Assembly: GCA_002367815.1 (NCBI GenBank)
Contig: DFDG01000052.1
Span: 1-16,759 of the forward strand
From: Opitutaceae bacterium UBA3033
GTDB lineage: Bacteria; Verrucomicrobiota; Verrucomicrobiia; Opitutales; Opitutaceae
Direction of reading: 5' to 3'
DNA: 16,759 nucleotides
The notes under the pieces: model-generated
Database searches by the model: none
What the model saw: the letters and a program-made list of their open reading frames with translations, nothing else
What the model was told of the DNA's origin: nothing
Translations under genes and position numbers: made by a program
Part shown: positions 8,766 through 15,116 of the stretch, piece after piece
Numbering within the stretch: position 1 is the stretch's first letter
How the letters are laid out: the number at the start of each line of letters is the position of its first letter

Positions 8766-9644
8766 TTGAAATTCCAATTCATTTTCAACCCCCGTTCAGG
8801 TCACAATGCGCGCAATCCCCATTTGCTGGGTCGGGCGCGTGAATTCATCCGGAAACACGGACTCGATGCATCTGTGATCGCGACTGCGCATCCCCTGCAT
8901 GCCACCACCTTGGCCCGCAAAGCGGTTGATGATGGTTACGACGTGGTTGTCGCAATAGGAGGCGATGGCACGATGAACGAAGTGGCCACTGCACTGGTTG
9001 GCACAACCGCCACTCTGGGATTGATTCCTTGCGGTTCAGGAAATGGTCTGGGCCGGCATTTGGGTATCTTCGGTTCAAAATCAAACCCGTGGGATTGTCT
9101 GATTAAGGGAAGAACCCGGGTCATTGATGCCGGCGAGATAGATGGCCGGCTCTTTTTTAATGCCTCAGGCATGGGGTTTGAGGCCTTGATTGCCGACAAA
9201 TTCTCGAGACTTAGTAAAAGAGGGTTCTGGGGATATTTAAGCACCAGCGCCTATGCCTATCGTCACTATGCCGCCGAAACCTATTCAATTCGCACGAACT
9301 CGGGACAGGTGAAAAAGAGCGCATTCACTCTCGCGGTAACCAATTGCGATCAATACGGCAATAATGCCTACATTTCTCCGGGAGCCAAGGTTGACGACGG
9401 GGAATTGGACCTGACTTCCATTCCACCCTTGGGCTTGTTTCGCAGTATGCCATTGGTCACCCAACTTTTCACCGCACGTTTGGATCGCAATCCATCGGTT
9501 TACCGTGCGCGCTCATCAACCTTCGAAATTGAACGTGAGCGGTCGGGATTGATTCACACTGATGGCGAGCCATGGCAGGCCGGAACGACCGTCTCTGTAA
9601 AAGTGCACCCAAAGTGCCTGAGTATTCTGGTTCCGCCAAACTAA
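8766..9644 (+). CDS. YegS/DAGK-type lipid kinase
   Basis: Lipid kinase of the diacylglycerol kinase catalytic family, likely phosphorylating diacylglycerol or a related membrane lipid at the cytoplasmic face. Of 292 residues, the first strand leads directly into NPRSG (8-12), and the nucleotide-binding loop is VVAIGGDGTMNEV (61-73) with the GGDGT core. LIPCGSGNGLGRHLG (86-100) is the second family signature. FFNASGMGFEALIADKF and ISPGAKVDDGELDL mark the C-terminal beta-sandwich domain, which closes with the usual HTDGEPW element. The start is TTG at 8766: an in-frame TAG lies at 8751-8753 with no ATG or GTG between, and the family's first strand begins right there. The stop shares the four bases CTAA with the stop of the facing diguanylate cyclase. 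Substrate is not determinable by eye. Confidence 0.93.
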   Translation: MKFQFIFNPRSGHNARNPHLLGRAREFIRKHGLDASVIATAHPLHATTLARKAVDDGYDVVVAIGGDGTMNEVATALVGTTATLGLIPCGSGNGLGRHLGIFGSKSNPWDCLIKGRTRVIDAGEIDGRLFFNASGMGFEALIADKFSRLSKRGFWGYLSTSAYAYRHYAAETYSIRTNSGQVKKSAFTLAVTNCDQYGNNAYISPGAKVDDGELDLTSIPPLGLFRSMPLVTQLFTARLDRNPSVYRARSSTFEIERERSGLIHTDGEPWQAGTTVSVKVHPKCLSILVPPN

Positions 9645-10549
9645 CTTTTGGGAATATCCACATACGCCACCATCCGATCGCGGCCATTTTCTTTGGCTGA
9701 ATAGAGCGCCAAATCAGCAGCCTGCACGATATCGTTTCTATTATTCCCATCGGTGGGGAACACGGCAACTCCGGCACTGATGGTGATATTGAGTTCCTTC
9801 CCGTCTGCATGCACCACTTCTTCACGAATTTCAGCGCACAAGCGTTCGACCAAAGCCCGCGCCATCCCCAGATCGCTTTCCAACATGAGTATGATAAATT
9901 CCTCGCCACCATACCGCATCACCCGGTCAACACTCCGCACACACGATTGAAATCGGTTGGCTAGTTCACGCAGCACCGCATCGCCGACGGGATGACCATG
10001 GGTATCATTAACACTTTTGAAGTGATCGATATCCAACAACGCCAAAGCAAAGGATCGACCGAAACGTCGTGAACGTTCCATTTCTTCTTTTAAAACCCCT
10101 TCAAACACCCGGCGATTCAACAGACCGGTCAATTCATCCCGGGTGGCCAACAATCTTAATGCCTCCATGGTAGAACCCAGTTTCAACGCATAACGGAGGG
10201 AACGTTCCAACATCTTAGCGCTAAATTCTCCCTTGACCAAATAATCAAGTGCACCCGCATTCATCGCCTCGATATCGACATTTGAACCGGTCTCGGCGGT
10301 GAGAAAAACAATCGGAACTTTGCATCCAAGTTCGGTGGCCTCGCGGATCAATTCCAACCCGTCCCTTACCCCTAAGTGATAATCGAGCAGGCAAGCGACA
10401 TAGTTGCCGTTCATCAAAGCATGTAATCCCCCTTCATAAGTTTCCTGCCACTCCAATTCGAATTCGGTGGCCCGAAATGCCTTAAAATATTGTCTCGTTA
10501 AACTGAACTGCAGCCGATCGTCATCAATGAGTAGTATTTTACGTGTCAT
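9641..10549 (-). CDS. Response regulator with GGDEF domain (diguanylate cyclase)
   Basis: Two-domain signalling protein of 302 residues that should make cyclic di-GMP under control of a sensor kinase. The receiver domain covers about 1-125: acidic residues D9-D11 (LIDDD), phosphorylation site D56 in LLDYHLG, T84 in FLTAE and K106 in YLVKGEF. The GGDEF domain covers about 132-300: DELTGLLNRRVFE, DIDHFKSVNDTHGHPVGD, active loop GGEEF (214-218) and the closing AADLALYSAKENGRDRM. An inhibitory I-site RSVD (205-208) lies exactly five residues before GGEEF, so product feedback is expected. All key residues are present, so it should be active. No sensor kinase gene is nearby. It starts 18 bases after trpA on the same strand, suggesting cotranscription, and overlaps the lipid kinase stop by 4 bases. 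No Shine-Dalgarno motif is seen. Confidence 0.95.
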   Translation of the reverse strand: MTRKILLIDDDRLQFSLTRQYFKAFRATEFELEWQETYEGGLHALMNGNYVACLLDYHLGVRDGLELIREATELGCKVPIVFLTAETGSNVDIEAMNAGALDYLVKGEFSAKMLERSLRYALKLGSTMEALRLLATRDELTGLLNRRVFEGVLKEEMERSRRFGRSFALALLDIDHFKSVNDTHGHPVGDAVLRELANRFQSCVRSVDRVMRYGGEEFIILMLESDLGMARALVERLCAEIREEVVHADGKELNITISAGVAVFPTDGNNRNDIVQAADLALYSAKENGRDRMVAYVDIPKS

Positions 10550-10567
10550 GATATCCCGGGAATTTAT

Positions 10568-11371
10568 TCAGACAATATTTGTGCCGGCAACCAGATCTGC
10601 AGTAACAACCTTCAATTGTGCACATATCCCCTCTTTTGAACCCAAATTGTCACGGATGGCATTGACCAATACACTGCCTACGATGACACCATCAGCATAG
10701 CGGGCAACTTGGGCGACTTGAGCCCGGGTCGATATGCCAAAACCAACCGCCACCGGCTTGTTGGTGCGGGCTTTGATTCTTGCCACCGCCTCGGATATAT
10801 TACCGGCCACCTCATTGCGCACCCCGGTCACTCCTTCGCGTGACACATAATAAATGAATCCTGTCACGTTCTTCACAATCAGATCTATGCGTTCGTCTGG
10901 AGTGGTGGGGGCGACAATGAATACTGTTTCCACGCCATATTTTGCCCCAGCCTCGATCACCTCACCTGCTTCTTCCGGAGGCAGGTCAAGGGTGAGTATT
11001 CCATCCACTCCCGCAGCACGAGCTGCGTTGATATAGGAGTCTACTCCGTTCGAAAAAACCAAATTGTAATAGGTATAAAATACGATCGGCACTTCACTGA
11101 ATACACGAATCTTGCGCACCAGATCCAAAACCTTGGCGGACGTCATCCCGCTTTCCAAGGCGCGCTGGGCTGCCAGTTGATTGGTCAAGCCATCAGCCAA
11201 AGGATCGGAAAATGGCACCCCCAGTTCGAGAATATCCACACCATTTTCGATCAACACCCGGCAAGCGGCCAAGGAAGTTTCCATATCCGGATCACCTGCA
11301 CATAGATAGGCGACAAAGGCCGAACGGTTTGAAGCGCGGGCACGGGAGAAAGCTTGAGCAATGCGGGACAT
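10568..11371 (-). CDS. trpA: Tryptophan synthase alpha subunit
   Basis: Cleaves indole-3-glycerol phosphate to indole and glyceraldehyde 3-phosphate; indole passes through a tunnel to the TrpB partner, the last step of tryptophan synthesis. The start chosen is ATG 11371 (267 residues); from it the two catalytic acids fall at E49 and D60, as in the Salmonella enzyme, in ILELGVPFSDPLADG. The GTG at 11392 would shift this by 7. Other marks are AYLCAGDPD (21-29), YYNLVFSNGVDSYI, GVDGILTLDLPPEE, IYYVSREGVTGVR and the phosphate-binding GFGIST with GVIVGSVLV. After D60-G61 the sequence reads LTNQLAAQRAL rather than the common PTIQ form. No trpB or other trp gene lies beside it; its neighbours are an EEP-fold gene upstream and a diguanylate cyclase downstream, so the trp genes are split in this genome. 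Confidence 0.97.
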   Translation of the reverse strand: MSRIAQAFSRARASNRSAFVAYLCAGDPDMETSLAACRVLIENGVDILELGVPFSDPLADGLTNQLAAQRALESGMTSAKVLDLVRKIRVFSEVPIVFYTYYNLVFSNGVDSYINAARAAGVDGILTLDLPPEEAGEVIEAGAKYGVETVFIVAPTTPDERIDLIVKNVTGFIYYVSREGVTGVRNEVAGNISEAVARIKARTNKPVAVGFGISTRAQVAQVARYADGVIVGSVLVNAIRDNLGSKEGICAQLKVVTADLVAGTNIV

Positions 11372-11426
11372 GGTGGCTGACAATAACTGCACAACAAATT
11401 CCGGGGAGCAAAGTCTGTTTTAAATC

Positions 11427-12206
11427 TTATTTCAGGGCAAAATCCACCAGAACTGGGCGGTGATCTGAAAGAAAGCTTCGGACCACCTCACATTTAACCT
11501 CATGACAAGCCGGTGGTAGGAATACAAAATCAAGTCCGCGACTGGGTAAGGGCGAAGGAAAGGTCAGACCACCCAGCGGATGCAGTGAATAATCCCCGTG
11601 CAGCGAGAAGTATCGCAGCAACTCGGCCGTTGCGTCCGGGAGATGAGCGGAATTGTTAAGATCACCGCAAACGATTGGTGGCATGTACCAGTGGTCAGAA
11701 CGGTGCTGATGCTTATCGGCCACATAATCCATGATCCGCTCAATTTGCCGGAACCGATGCACCCTCGACCGATAATGCAAATGCAAGTTTAGGACCGGAA
11801 CCCTGATACCACCCACATCCAGTTCCACATACAGAAATCCCTTTTCTCCTACTGTGCGGGTCCCAAAAACGATGTTCTCAGCCTCAATTATCGGATACCG
11901 GGATAGAAATGCATTTCCATAGCTCAGATTGATCAGTCCACCCCGACGATTATTGATCCCAAAAATAGAATGCTGGTAGCCCGTGTGTAGTTTCAAATAT
12001 TCCAAATGGTCAAAATTACCCGCCCAACGCGAATTCTGGTCTATCTCCTGCAATGCCACCACATCAGGCTCATGCTTATTGATCAGATGGCCGATTTTCC
12101 TTAAATTCGCCCGAAGTTTTCGACTCGATGTAAAACCTTGGATAGGCGTCAAACCACGGCCGTGTGCGATATTAAAGGTAAGGAGTCGCAAACGAAGCAT
12201 GTGCAT
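11427..12206 (-). CDS. Endonuclease/exonuclease/phosphatase-fold protein
   Basis: Member of the EEP superfamily of metal-dependent phosphodiesterases and nucleases (DNase I/ExoIII fold). Visible catalytic elements in order: LRLLTFNIAHGRG with the metal-site asparagine; VVALQEID with the metal-binding glutamate; YGNAFLSRYPI; VLNLHLHY with a catalytic histidine; VCGDLNN with the D-x-N pair; GLDFVF; and the final SDHRPVLVDF with the catalytic Asp-His. The set is complete, so it should be active. It has about 259 residues and no clear signal peptide, arguing for a cytoplasmic enzyme; substrate could be DNA, RNA or a phospholipid-like ester and cannot be told by eye. The start is ATG 12206 or ATG 12200; a TTG at 12227 is less likely. 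The stop lies 55 bases before trpA on the same strand. Confidence 0.9.
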   Translation of the reverse strand: MHMLRLRLLTFNIAHGRGLTPIQGFTSSRKLRANLRKIGHLINKHEPDVVALQEIDQNSRWAGNFDHLEYLKLHTGYQHSIFGINNRRGGLINLSYGNAFLSRYPIIEAENIVFGTRTVGEKGFLYVELDVGGIRVPVLNLHLHYRSRVHRFRQIERIMDYVADKHQHRSDHWYMPPIVCGDLNNSAHLPDATAELLRYFSLHGDYSLHPLGGLTFPSPLPSRGLDFVFLPPACHEVKCEVVRSFLSDHRPVLVDFALK

Positions 12207-12263
12207 CTCAACAGCTGGCGTTTTCAATTCAATCCCGCAACGGCAAACCGTGATTAGTAGGGA

Positions 12264-12320
12264 TTGAACGGCCGCTTCAACCCTCGCGAGGTTTTCCGCC
12301 TCTTTACGGCGGGTATAGCA
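12264..12320 (+). repeat. Degenerate upstream copy of the tRNA-His leader and 5' end
   Basis: Segment 12288-12320 resembles 12591-12626, which covers the leader and first bases of tRNA-His. Both share GAGGTTTT, then CG, then CTC, then TTTACGGCGG, then ATAGC, with one 3-base gap and a few mismatches. Each copy also has an ATTGA-type box 23-24 bases earlier (TTGAAC at 12264, TTGACA at 12568). In this copy the tRNA-like part reads GCGGGTATAGC (12310-12320) and then stops resembling a tRNA; no matching 3' acceptor half is visible downstream. It is either a remnant of a second tRNA gene or a duplicated promoter/leader. Confidence 0.55.
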
Positions 12321-12567
12321 ACGACCGCGACTTACGTTTTCATTAGCATGAGGCAGGGTTGACTCGAACCACTCGCGAAAGACTGCGGGATCCGGTCATG
12401 GTTCACCGGGAAAAATACGACACCTGATCCGAGGCAATGCGAAAAGAGCGTTACTGTAAATCGGGTTCTGGCTGTCGCGTAAAACACGATCTTGTCGTTC
12501 GTATTTCAACCAATTTTGGGCCCCAAGCACGAGTAGCCTCTGGAACGCACTAAGGCCCAACAAGAGA

Positions 12568-12600
12568 TTGACAGACATCCATCCGCCCATGAGGTTTTGC
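12568..12600 (+). promoter_or_regulatory. Candidate tRNA-His promoter region
   Basis: A perfect -35 box TTGACA lies at 12568-12573, about 40 bases before the tRNA. A good -10 hexamer is not seen at 16-18 bases spacing; the place is taken by GAGGTTTT (12591-12598). That same element at the same spacing also occurs in the degenerate upstream copy, which suggests it matters. Promoter assignment rests on the -35 box and the position. Confidence 0.4.
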
Positions 12601-12614
12601 GACTCTTCTTTACG

Positions 12615-12691
12615 GCGGCCATAGCTCAGTTGGTTAGAGCACTAGATTGTGATTCTAGGGGTCGCGGGTTCGAATCCCGTTGGCCGCCCCA
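12615..12691 (+). tRNA. tRNA-His (anticodon GTG)
   Basis: Complete cloverleaf. The acceptor stem GCGGCCA (12615-12621) pairs fully with TGGCCGC (12681-12687). The D arm is GCTC-loop-GAGC, the anticodon stem CTAGA/TCTAG encloses loop TTGTGAT with anticodon GTG, and the T arm is GCGGG-TTCGAAT-CCCGT. The base before position 1 is G (12614) and the discriminator is C73 (12688): the extra G-1:C73 pair is the identity mark of tRNA-His read by HisRS. The CCA end is encoded (12689-12691). Thirteen bases later the elyC-like gene begins, with a T-run (12692-12696) in between that is not preceded by a separate hairpin. Confidence 0.97.
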
Positions 12692-12704
12692 TTTTTCACC
12701 ACCC

Positions 12705-13496
12705 ATGTTCTGGCTCAAAAAGGCGATTACCTTCTGCCTAATGCCCTTCAATGTGAGCTTGGGGCTATTGGTATTTGGGGTGCTGATTTCCACTCGGAAA
12801 AAATGGGCAGGTTTCGGCAGGATGCTGACTCTTTGCGGGGTGCTCCTATTGCTCTTGGCCAGCAATCGACAAGTGGGTCTTTGGCTACTCCGGCCACTGG
12901 AGCTGCAATACCAACCCATTCCGGAACTTACGACCAACGACCATTTGCCAACAAATTTATACGCATGTCGTTACATCGTGGTGTTGGGTGGGGGCCATGC
13001 CGACACTCAGCTTCTGCCATCGACCAGTAAGCTTAGCTCTTACGCGCTGGGGCGCATCACCGAAGCCGTGCGCTTGGCGCGCCTACTACCGGAGGCAACC
13101 ATCATTACCACTGGTCCGGCATACGCGGATTTGCCAAGCCACGCCCAAATCCTTGGATCGGCGGCAGTTTCCCTTGGGGTCGATCCCCAGCGTTTCGTAT
13201 TCCTTGAAAATGGGCGTGATACTGAAAACGAAGCCATCATGATCAAAGCCAAGTTGGGGAAAGCTCCCTTTGCTTTGGTCACGTCCGCCTGGCACATGCC
13301 AAGAGCAATGGCGTTAATGCGTCATGCCGGTTTGAACCCTCTGGCCTGCCCCACCAATTTCCTGACGCGAAGTAACGACCGTTTCACCTGGTCGGAATAC
13401 CTCTGCGGTCTTGATGGCTTGGAAAACAGCACTTGGGCTATCTACGAGAGGCTGGGTTATCAATGGGCCCGTTTGCGCGGTCTGATCGATGAGTAA
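12705..13496 (+). CDS. elyC: ElyC/YdcF-family (DUF218) envelope protein
   Basis: Protein of 263 residues resembling E. coli ElyC, an inner-membrane protein needed for normal peptidoglycan assembly and envelope integrity. There are two N-terminal membrane helices (about 7-29 and 39-55), then LLRPLELQYQPIPE, then the DUF218 domain: YIVVLGGGHAD (90-100), LGRITEAVRLARLLPEATIITTGPA, a conserved DTENEA element, and TSAWHMPRAMALMRHAGLNPLACPTNF, which closely follows the ElyC pattern. Length equals ElyC (about 259). The frame stays open upstream to 12597, but that part would translate the tRNA-His gene in an arginine-rich, tRNA-artefact sequence, so the true start is ATG 12705. The gene lies 13 bases after the tRNA and may be read from the tRNA promoter. 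It converges with phoU. The symbol rests on likeness by eye; a paralogue of the YdcF family is the alternative. Confidence 0.88.
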   Translation: MFWLKKAITFCLMPFNVSLGLLVFGVLISTRKKWAGFGRMLTLCGVLLLLLASNRQVGLWLLRPLELQYQPIPELTTNDHLPTNLYACRYIVVLGGGHADTQLLPSTSKLSSYALGRITEAVRLARLLPEATIITTGPAYADLPSHAQILGSAAVSLGVDPQRFVFLENGRDTENEAIMIKAKLGKAPFALVTSAWHMPRAMALMRHAGLNPLACPTNFLTRSNDRFTWSEYLCGLDGLENSTWAIYERLGYQWARLRGLIDE

Positions 13497-13510
13497 TATG
13501 AGCCCCATCC

Positions 13511-13542
13511 ATCCCGAGGCCATCAGTCCGTAAACTTGGGAT
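13511..13542. terminator. Possible shared terminator between elyC-like gene and phoU
   Basis: ATCCCGAG (13511-13518) can pair with CTTGGGAT (13535-13542) over 8 bases with one G-T pair, around a 16-base loop. It fills the 45-base gap between converging genes and touches the phoU stop codon. No T-run follows on either strand, so a terminator role rests on position. Confidence 0.3.
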
Positions 13543-14213
13543 CAGTTGTCCTTCTTCAAATTTTGATCATGCCGCACATCCTTGCCCTTCACCAGATAGA
13601 TCATCTCCTCGGCAATATTGGTGGCATGATCGGCAATCCGCTCGATCGACTTTGAGATAAACATAAGCTCAATGGCCCGGCTGATGTTGCCGGGTTGTTC
13701 CAACATGAAACTGGAAAGTTCCCGGTAGAGTTGTTTGTTGATCGCATCGACCTCGGCATCGCGCCGGATGATATCTGCGGCTTTGTCGGCATCGCCATTG
13801 AGGAAACAATCGAGTGCATCCCTTAACATGGCCCCGGCCAAGCCGGCCATGCGCGGAAGGTCGATGTAGGGTTTGAGTGGTGGCTCTGCGGCCAATCGCA
13901 CTGCCCGTTTGGCAATGCCCGTGGCCTCATCCCCCACCCGTTCAAGATCATGCGAGGCTTTCATGCCCACGATCACCAGACGCAGCTCGGTGGCAATCGG
14001 TGCCCGCATGTTCATGTAGCGTATGGCCTCTTCATCGATCCTGATTTCTAGTTGGTCCAACTCGTCGTCCCGGGCAATCACCTGATCGGCCAGGCCAATG
14101 TCGGCTTCCACCAGTGCCTTGATGGCATCATTTAATTGATGGATTGAAATTTCGCCCATCTTGATCAGATGGGTGCGAAAAGTCTCCAGTTCGGTGTCGA
14201 AAAAGCGTTTCAT
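13542..14213 (-). CDS. phoU: Phosphate transport regulator PhoU
   Basis: Cytoplasmic protein of 223 residues with two three-helix PhoU repeats. It binds metal clusters and couples the Pst transporter to the Pho sensor kinase, shutting off Pho genes when phosphate is plentiful. Marks are the opening MKRFFDTELETFRTHLIKMG, the metal-binding type DLERVGDEATGIAKRA in repeat one and the matching SIERIADHATNIAEEMIYLVKG in repeat two, plus the MNMRAPIATELRLVI segment. Length is normal (about 220-240). It is the last gene of the pst run, 39 bases after pstB, and its end faces the elyC-like gene. No phoB or phoR gene is in the window. The ATG has no Shine-Dalgarno motif before it. Confidence 0.97.
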   Translation of the reverse strand: MKRFFDTELETFRTHLIKMGEISIHQLNDAIKALVEADIGLADQVIARDDELDQLEIRIDEEAIRYMNMRAPIATELRLVIVGMKASHDLERVGDEATGIAKRAVRLAAEPPLKPYIDLPRMAGLAGAMLRDALDCFLNGDADKAADIIRRDAEVDAINKQLYRELSSFMLEQPGNISRAIELMFISKSIERIADHATNIAEEMIYLVKGKDVRHDQNLKKDN

Positions 14214-14252
14214 GGTTGGGGCGGTTTGGGTGAAATGTGGTGACGTGGAAAC

Positions 14253-15116
14253 TTAGCCGAAGCGGCCGGAGACATACGCCTCGGTCTGGGCATTGCCGGG
14301 GTTCATAAAGATGGTTTGGGTATCGGCGTATTCAATCAGCTTGCCCAGGTAGAAGAAGGCCGTTTTGTCCGAACACCGCGCCGCCTGTTGCATGTTGTGG
14401 GTCACGATGATAATCGTGAACTGCGACTTTAATTCGTGAATCAGCTCCTCCACTTTCGAAGTGGAGATCGGGTCCAAGGCCGAGCACGGTTCATCCATCA
14501 GAATAATATCCGGTTCCACGGCGATCGCCCGGGCGATGCATAGGCGTTGTTGTTGTCCGCCCGACAGTCCCATACCGGAGGTGTTGAGTCGGTCCTTGAC
14601 CTCGTCCCACAACGCCGCTCCGCGCAGGGACTTTTCCACCACTTCGTCGAGATGCGCCTTGTTGTTCACCCCCTGCAAGCGCAAGCCGTAGGTAATGTTT
14701 TCGTAGATCGACTTGGGGAAGGGATTGGATTTTTGAAATACCATCCCGACGCGTTTACGCAGTTCGATGACATCCACCTCGGGGCTGTAAATATCAACGC
14801 CACGGATCTTGATCTGTCCCCGTTTGACTTGGGTGCCGTCGATCAGATCGTTCATGCGATTGAGACAGCGGAGCAACGTCGATTTACCACAGCCGGAAGG
14901 GCCGATGAAGGCAGTGACTTTTTTTTCCTCAATCTTCATGTCCACGTCGAACAACGCCTGATTGGCGCCATAGTAAAAATCCATATGATCAATATCGATC
15001 AGGGTTTTGCCCACCGACTTTGCAGCAGCAGGAGGCACGACGCTGGCTTGTGGCGCGGCGGGGTTGGGGTTGGCGGCAGGCTGGCTAGTTTCCATGGGAA
15101 GGGCGTGGGTCACCAT
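14253..15116 (-). CDS. pstB: Phosphate ABC transporter ATP-binding protein
   Basis: ATPase of the high-affinity phosphate importer, acting at the inner face of the membrane with PstC and PstA. It has 287 residues with Walker A GPSGCGKST (72-80), Q-loop VFQKSNPFPKSIYENI (Q128), signature LSGGQQQRLCIARA (184-197), Walker B IILMDEPCSALDP (204-216) and switch histidine H240 in VTHN. The PstB-type text (NRMNDL, FYLGKLIEY, near-terminal EAYVSGRFG) makes the assignment firm. The first 35 residues are a Pro/Ala-rich extension before the ABC fold that most PstB proteins lack or have shorter. Its ATG lies inside the last codons of pstA (7-base overlap, ATGGTGA), pointing to translational coupling; ATG 15095 inside the extension is an alternative start. 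Confidence 0.97.
   Translation of the reverse strand: MVTHALPMETSQPAANPNPAAPQASVVPPAAAKSVGKTLIDIDHMDFYYGANQALFDVDMKIEEKKVTAFIGPSGCGKSTLLRCLNRMNDLIDGTQVKRGQIKIRGVDIYSPEVDVIELRKRVGMVFQKSNPFPKSIYENITYGLRLQGVNNKAHLDEVVEKSLRGAALWDEVKDRLNTSGMGLSGGQQQRLCIARAIAVEPDIILMDEPCSALDPISTSKVEELIHELKSQFTIIIVTHNMQQAARCSDKTAFFYLGKLIEYADTQTIFMNPGNAQTEAYVSGRFG

Larger units (their letters stand above)
12207..12613. other. Gene-free stretch before tRNA-His
   Basis: About 400 bases with no credible protein gene on either strand. It should hold the promoters of the minus-strand EEP-trpA-cyclase run and of tRNA-His. It carries a repeat of the tRNA leader (described separately) and a short palindromic patch, TTGGGCCCCAA near 12516-12526, whose TTGGGCC half also pairs with GGCCCAA at 12554-12560. 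The mix of a tRNA-like fragment and no gene suggests eroded sequence at an old tRNA locus. This is inference. Confidence 0.5.

Noticed and set aside
12296..12312. Hairpin CCGCC/GGCGG as terminator
   Set aside because: The T-run precedes rather than follows it on the plus strand; better seen as part of the repeated tRNA leader.
12361..12370. T-loop-like GGTTCGAGTC on the minus strand, possible second tRNA
   Set aside because: The flanking T-stem does not pair and no D arm, anticodon arm or acceptor stem could be built around it.
12392..12409. Hairpin CCGGT/ACCGG as terminator
   Set aside because: Followed by A bases on the plus strand, and the T-run on the minus strand lies on the wrong side.
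12396..12590. 64-residue open frame on the minus strand in the gene-free stretch
   Set aside because: No recognisable family, no ribosome binding site, and it sits in the presumed tRNA promoter region; likely chance.
12597..12704. N-terminal extension of the elyC-like gene over the tRNA
   Set aside because: The translated stretch is the known artefact of reading a tRNA gene; the ATG at 12705 fits the family N-terminus.
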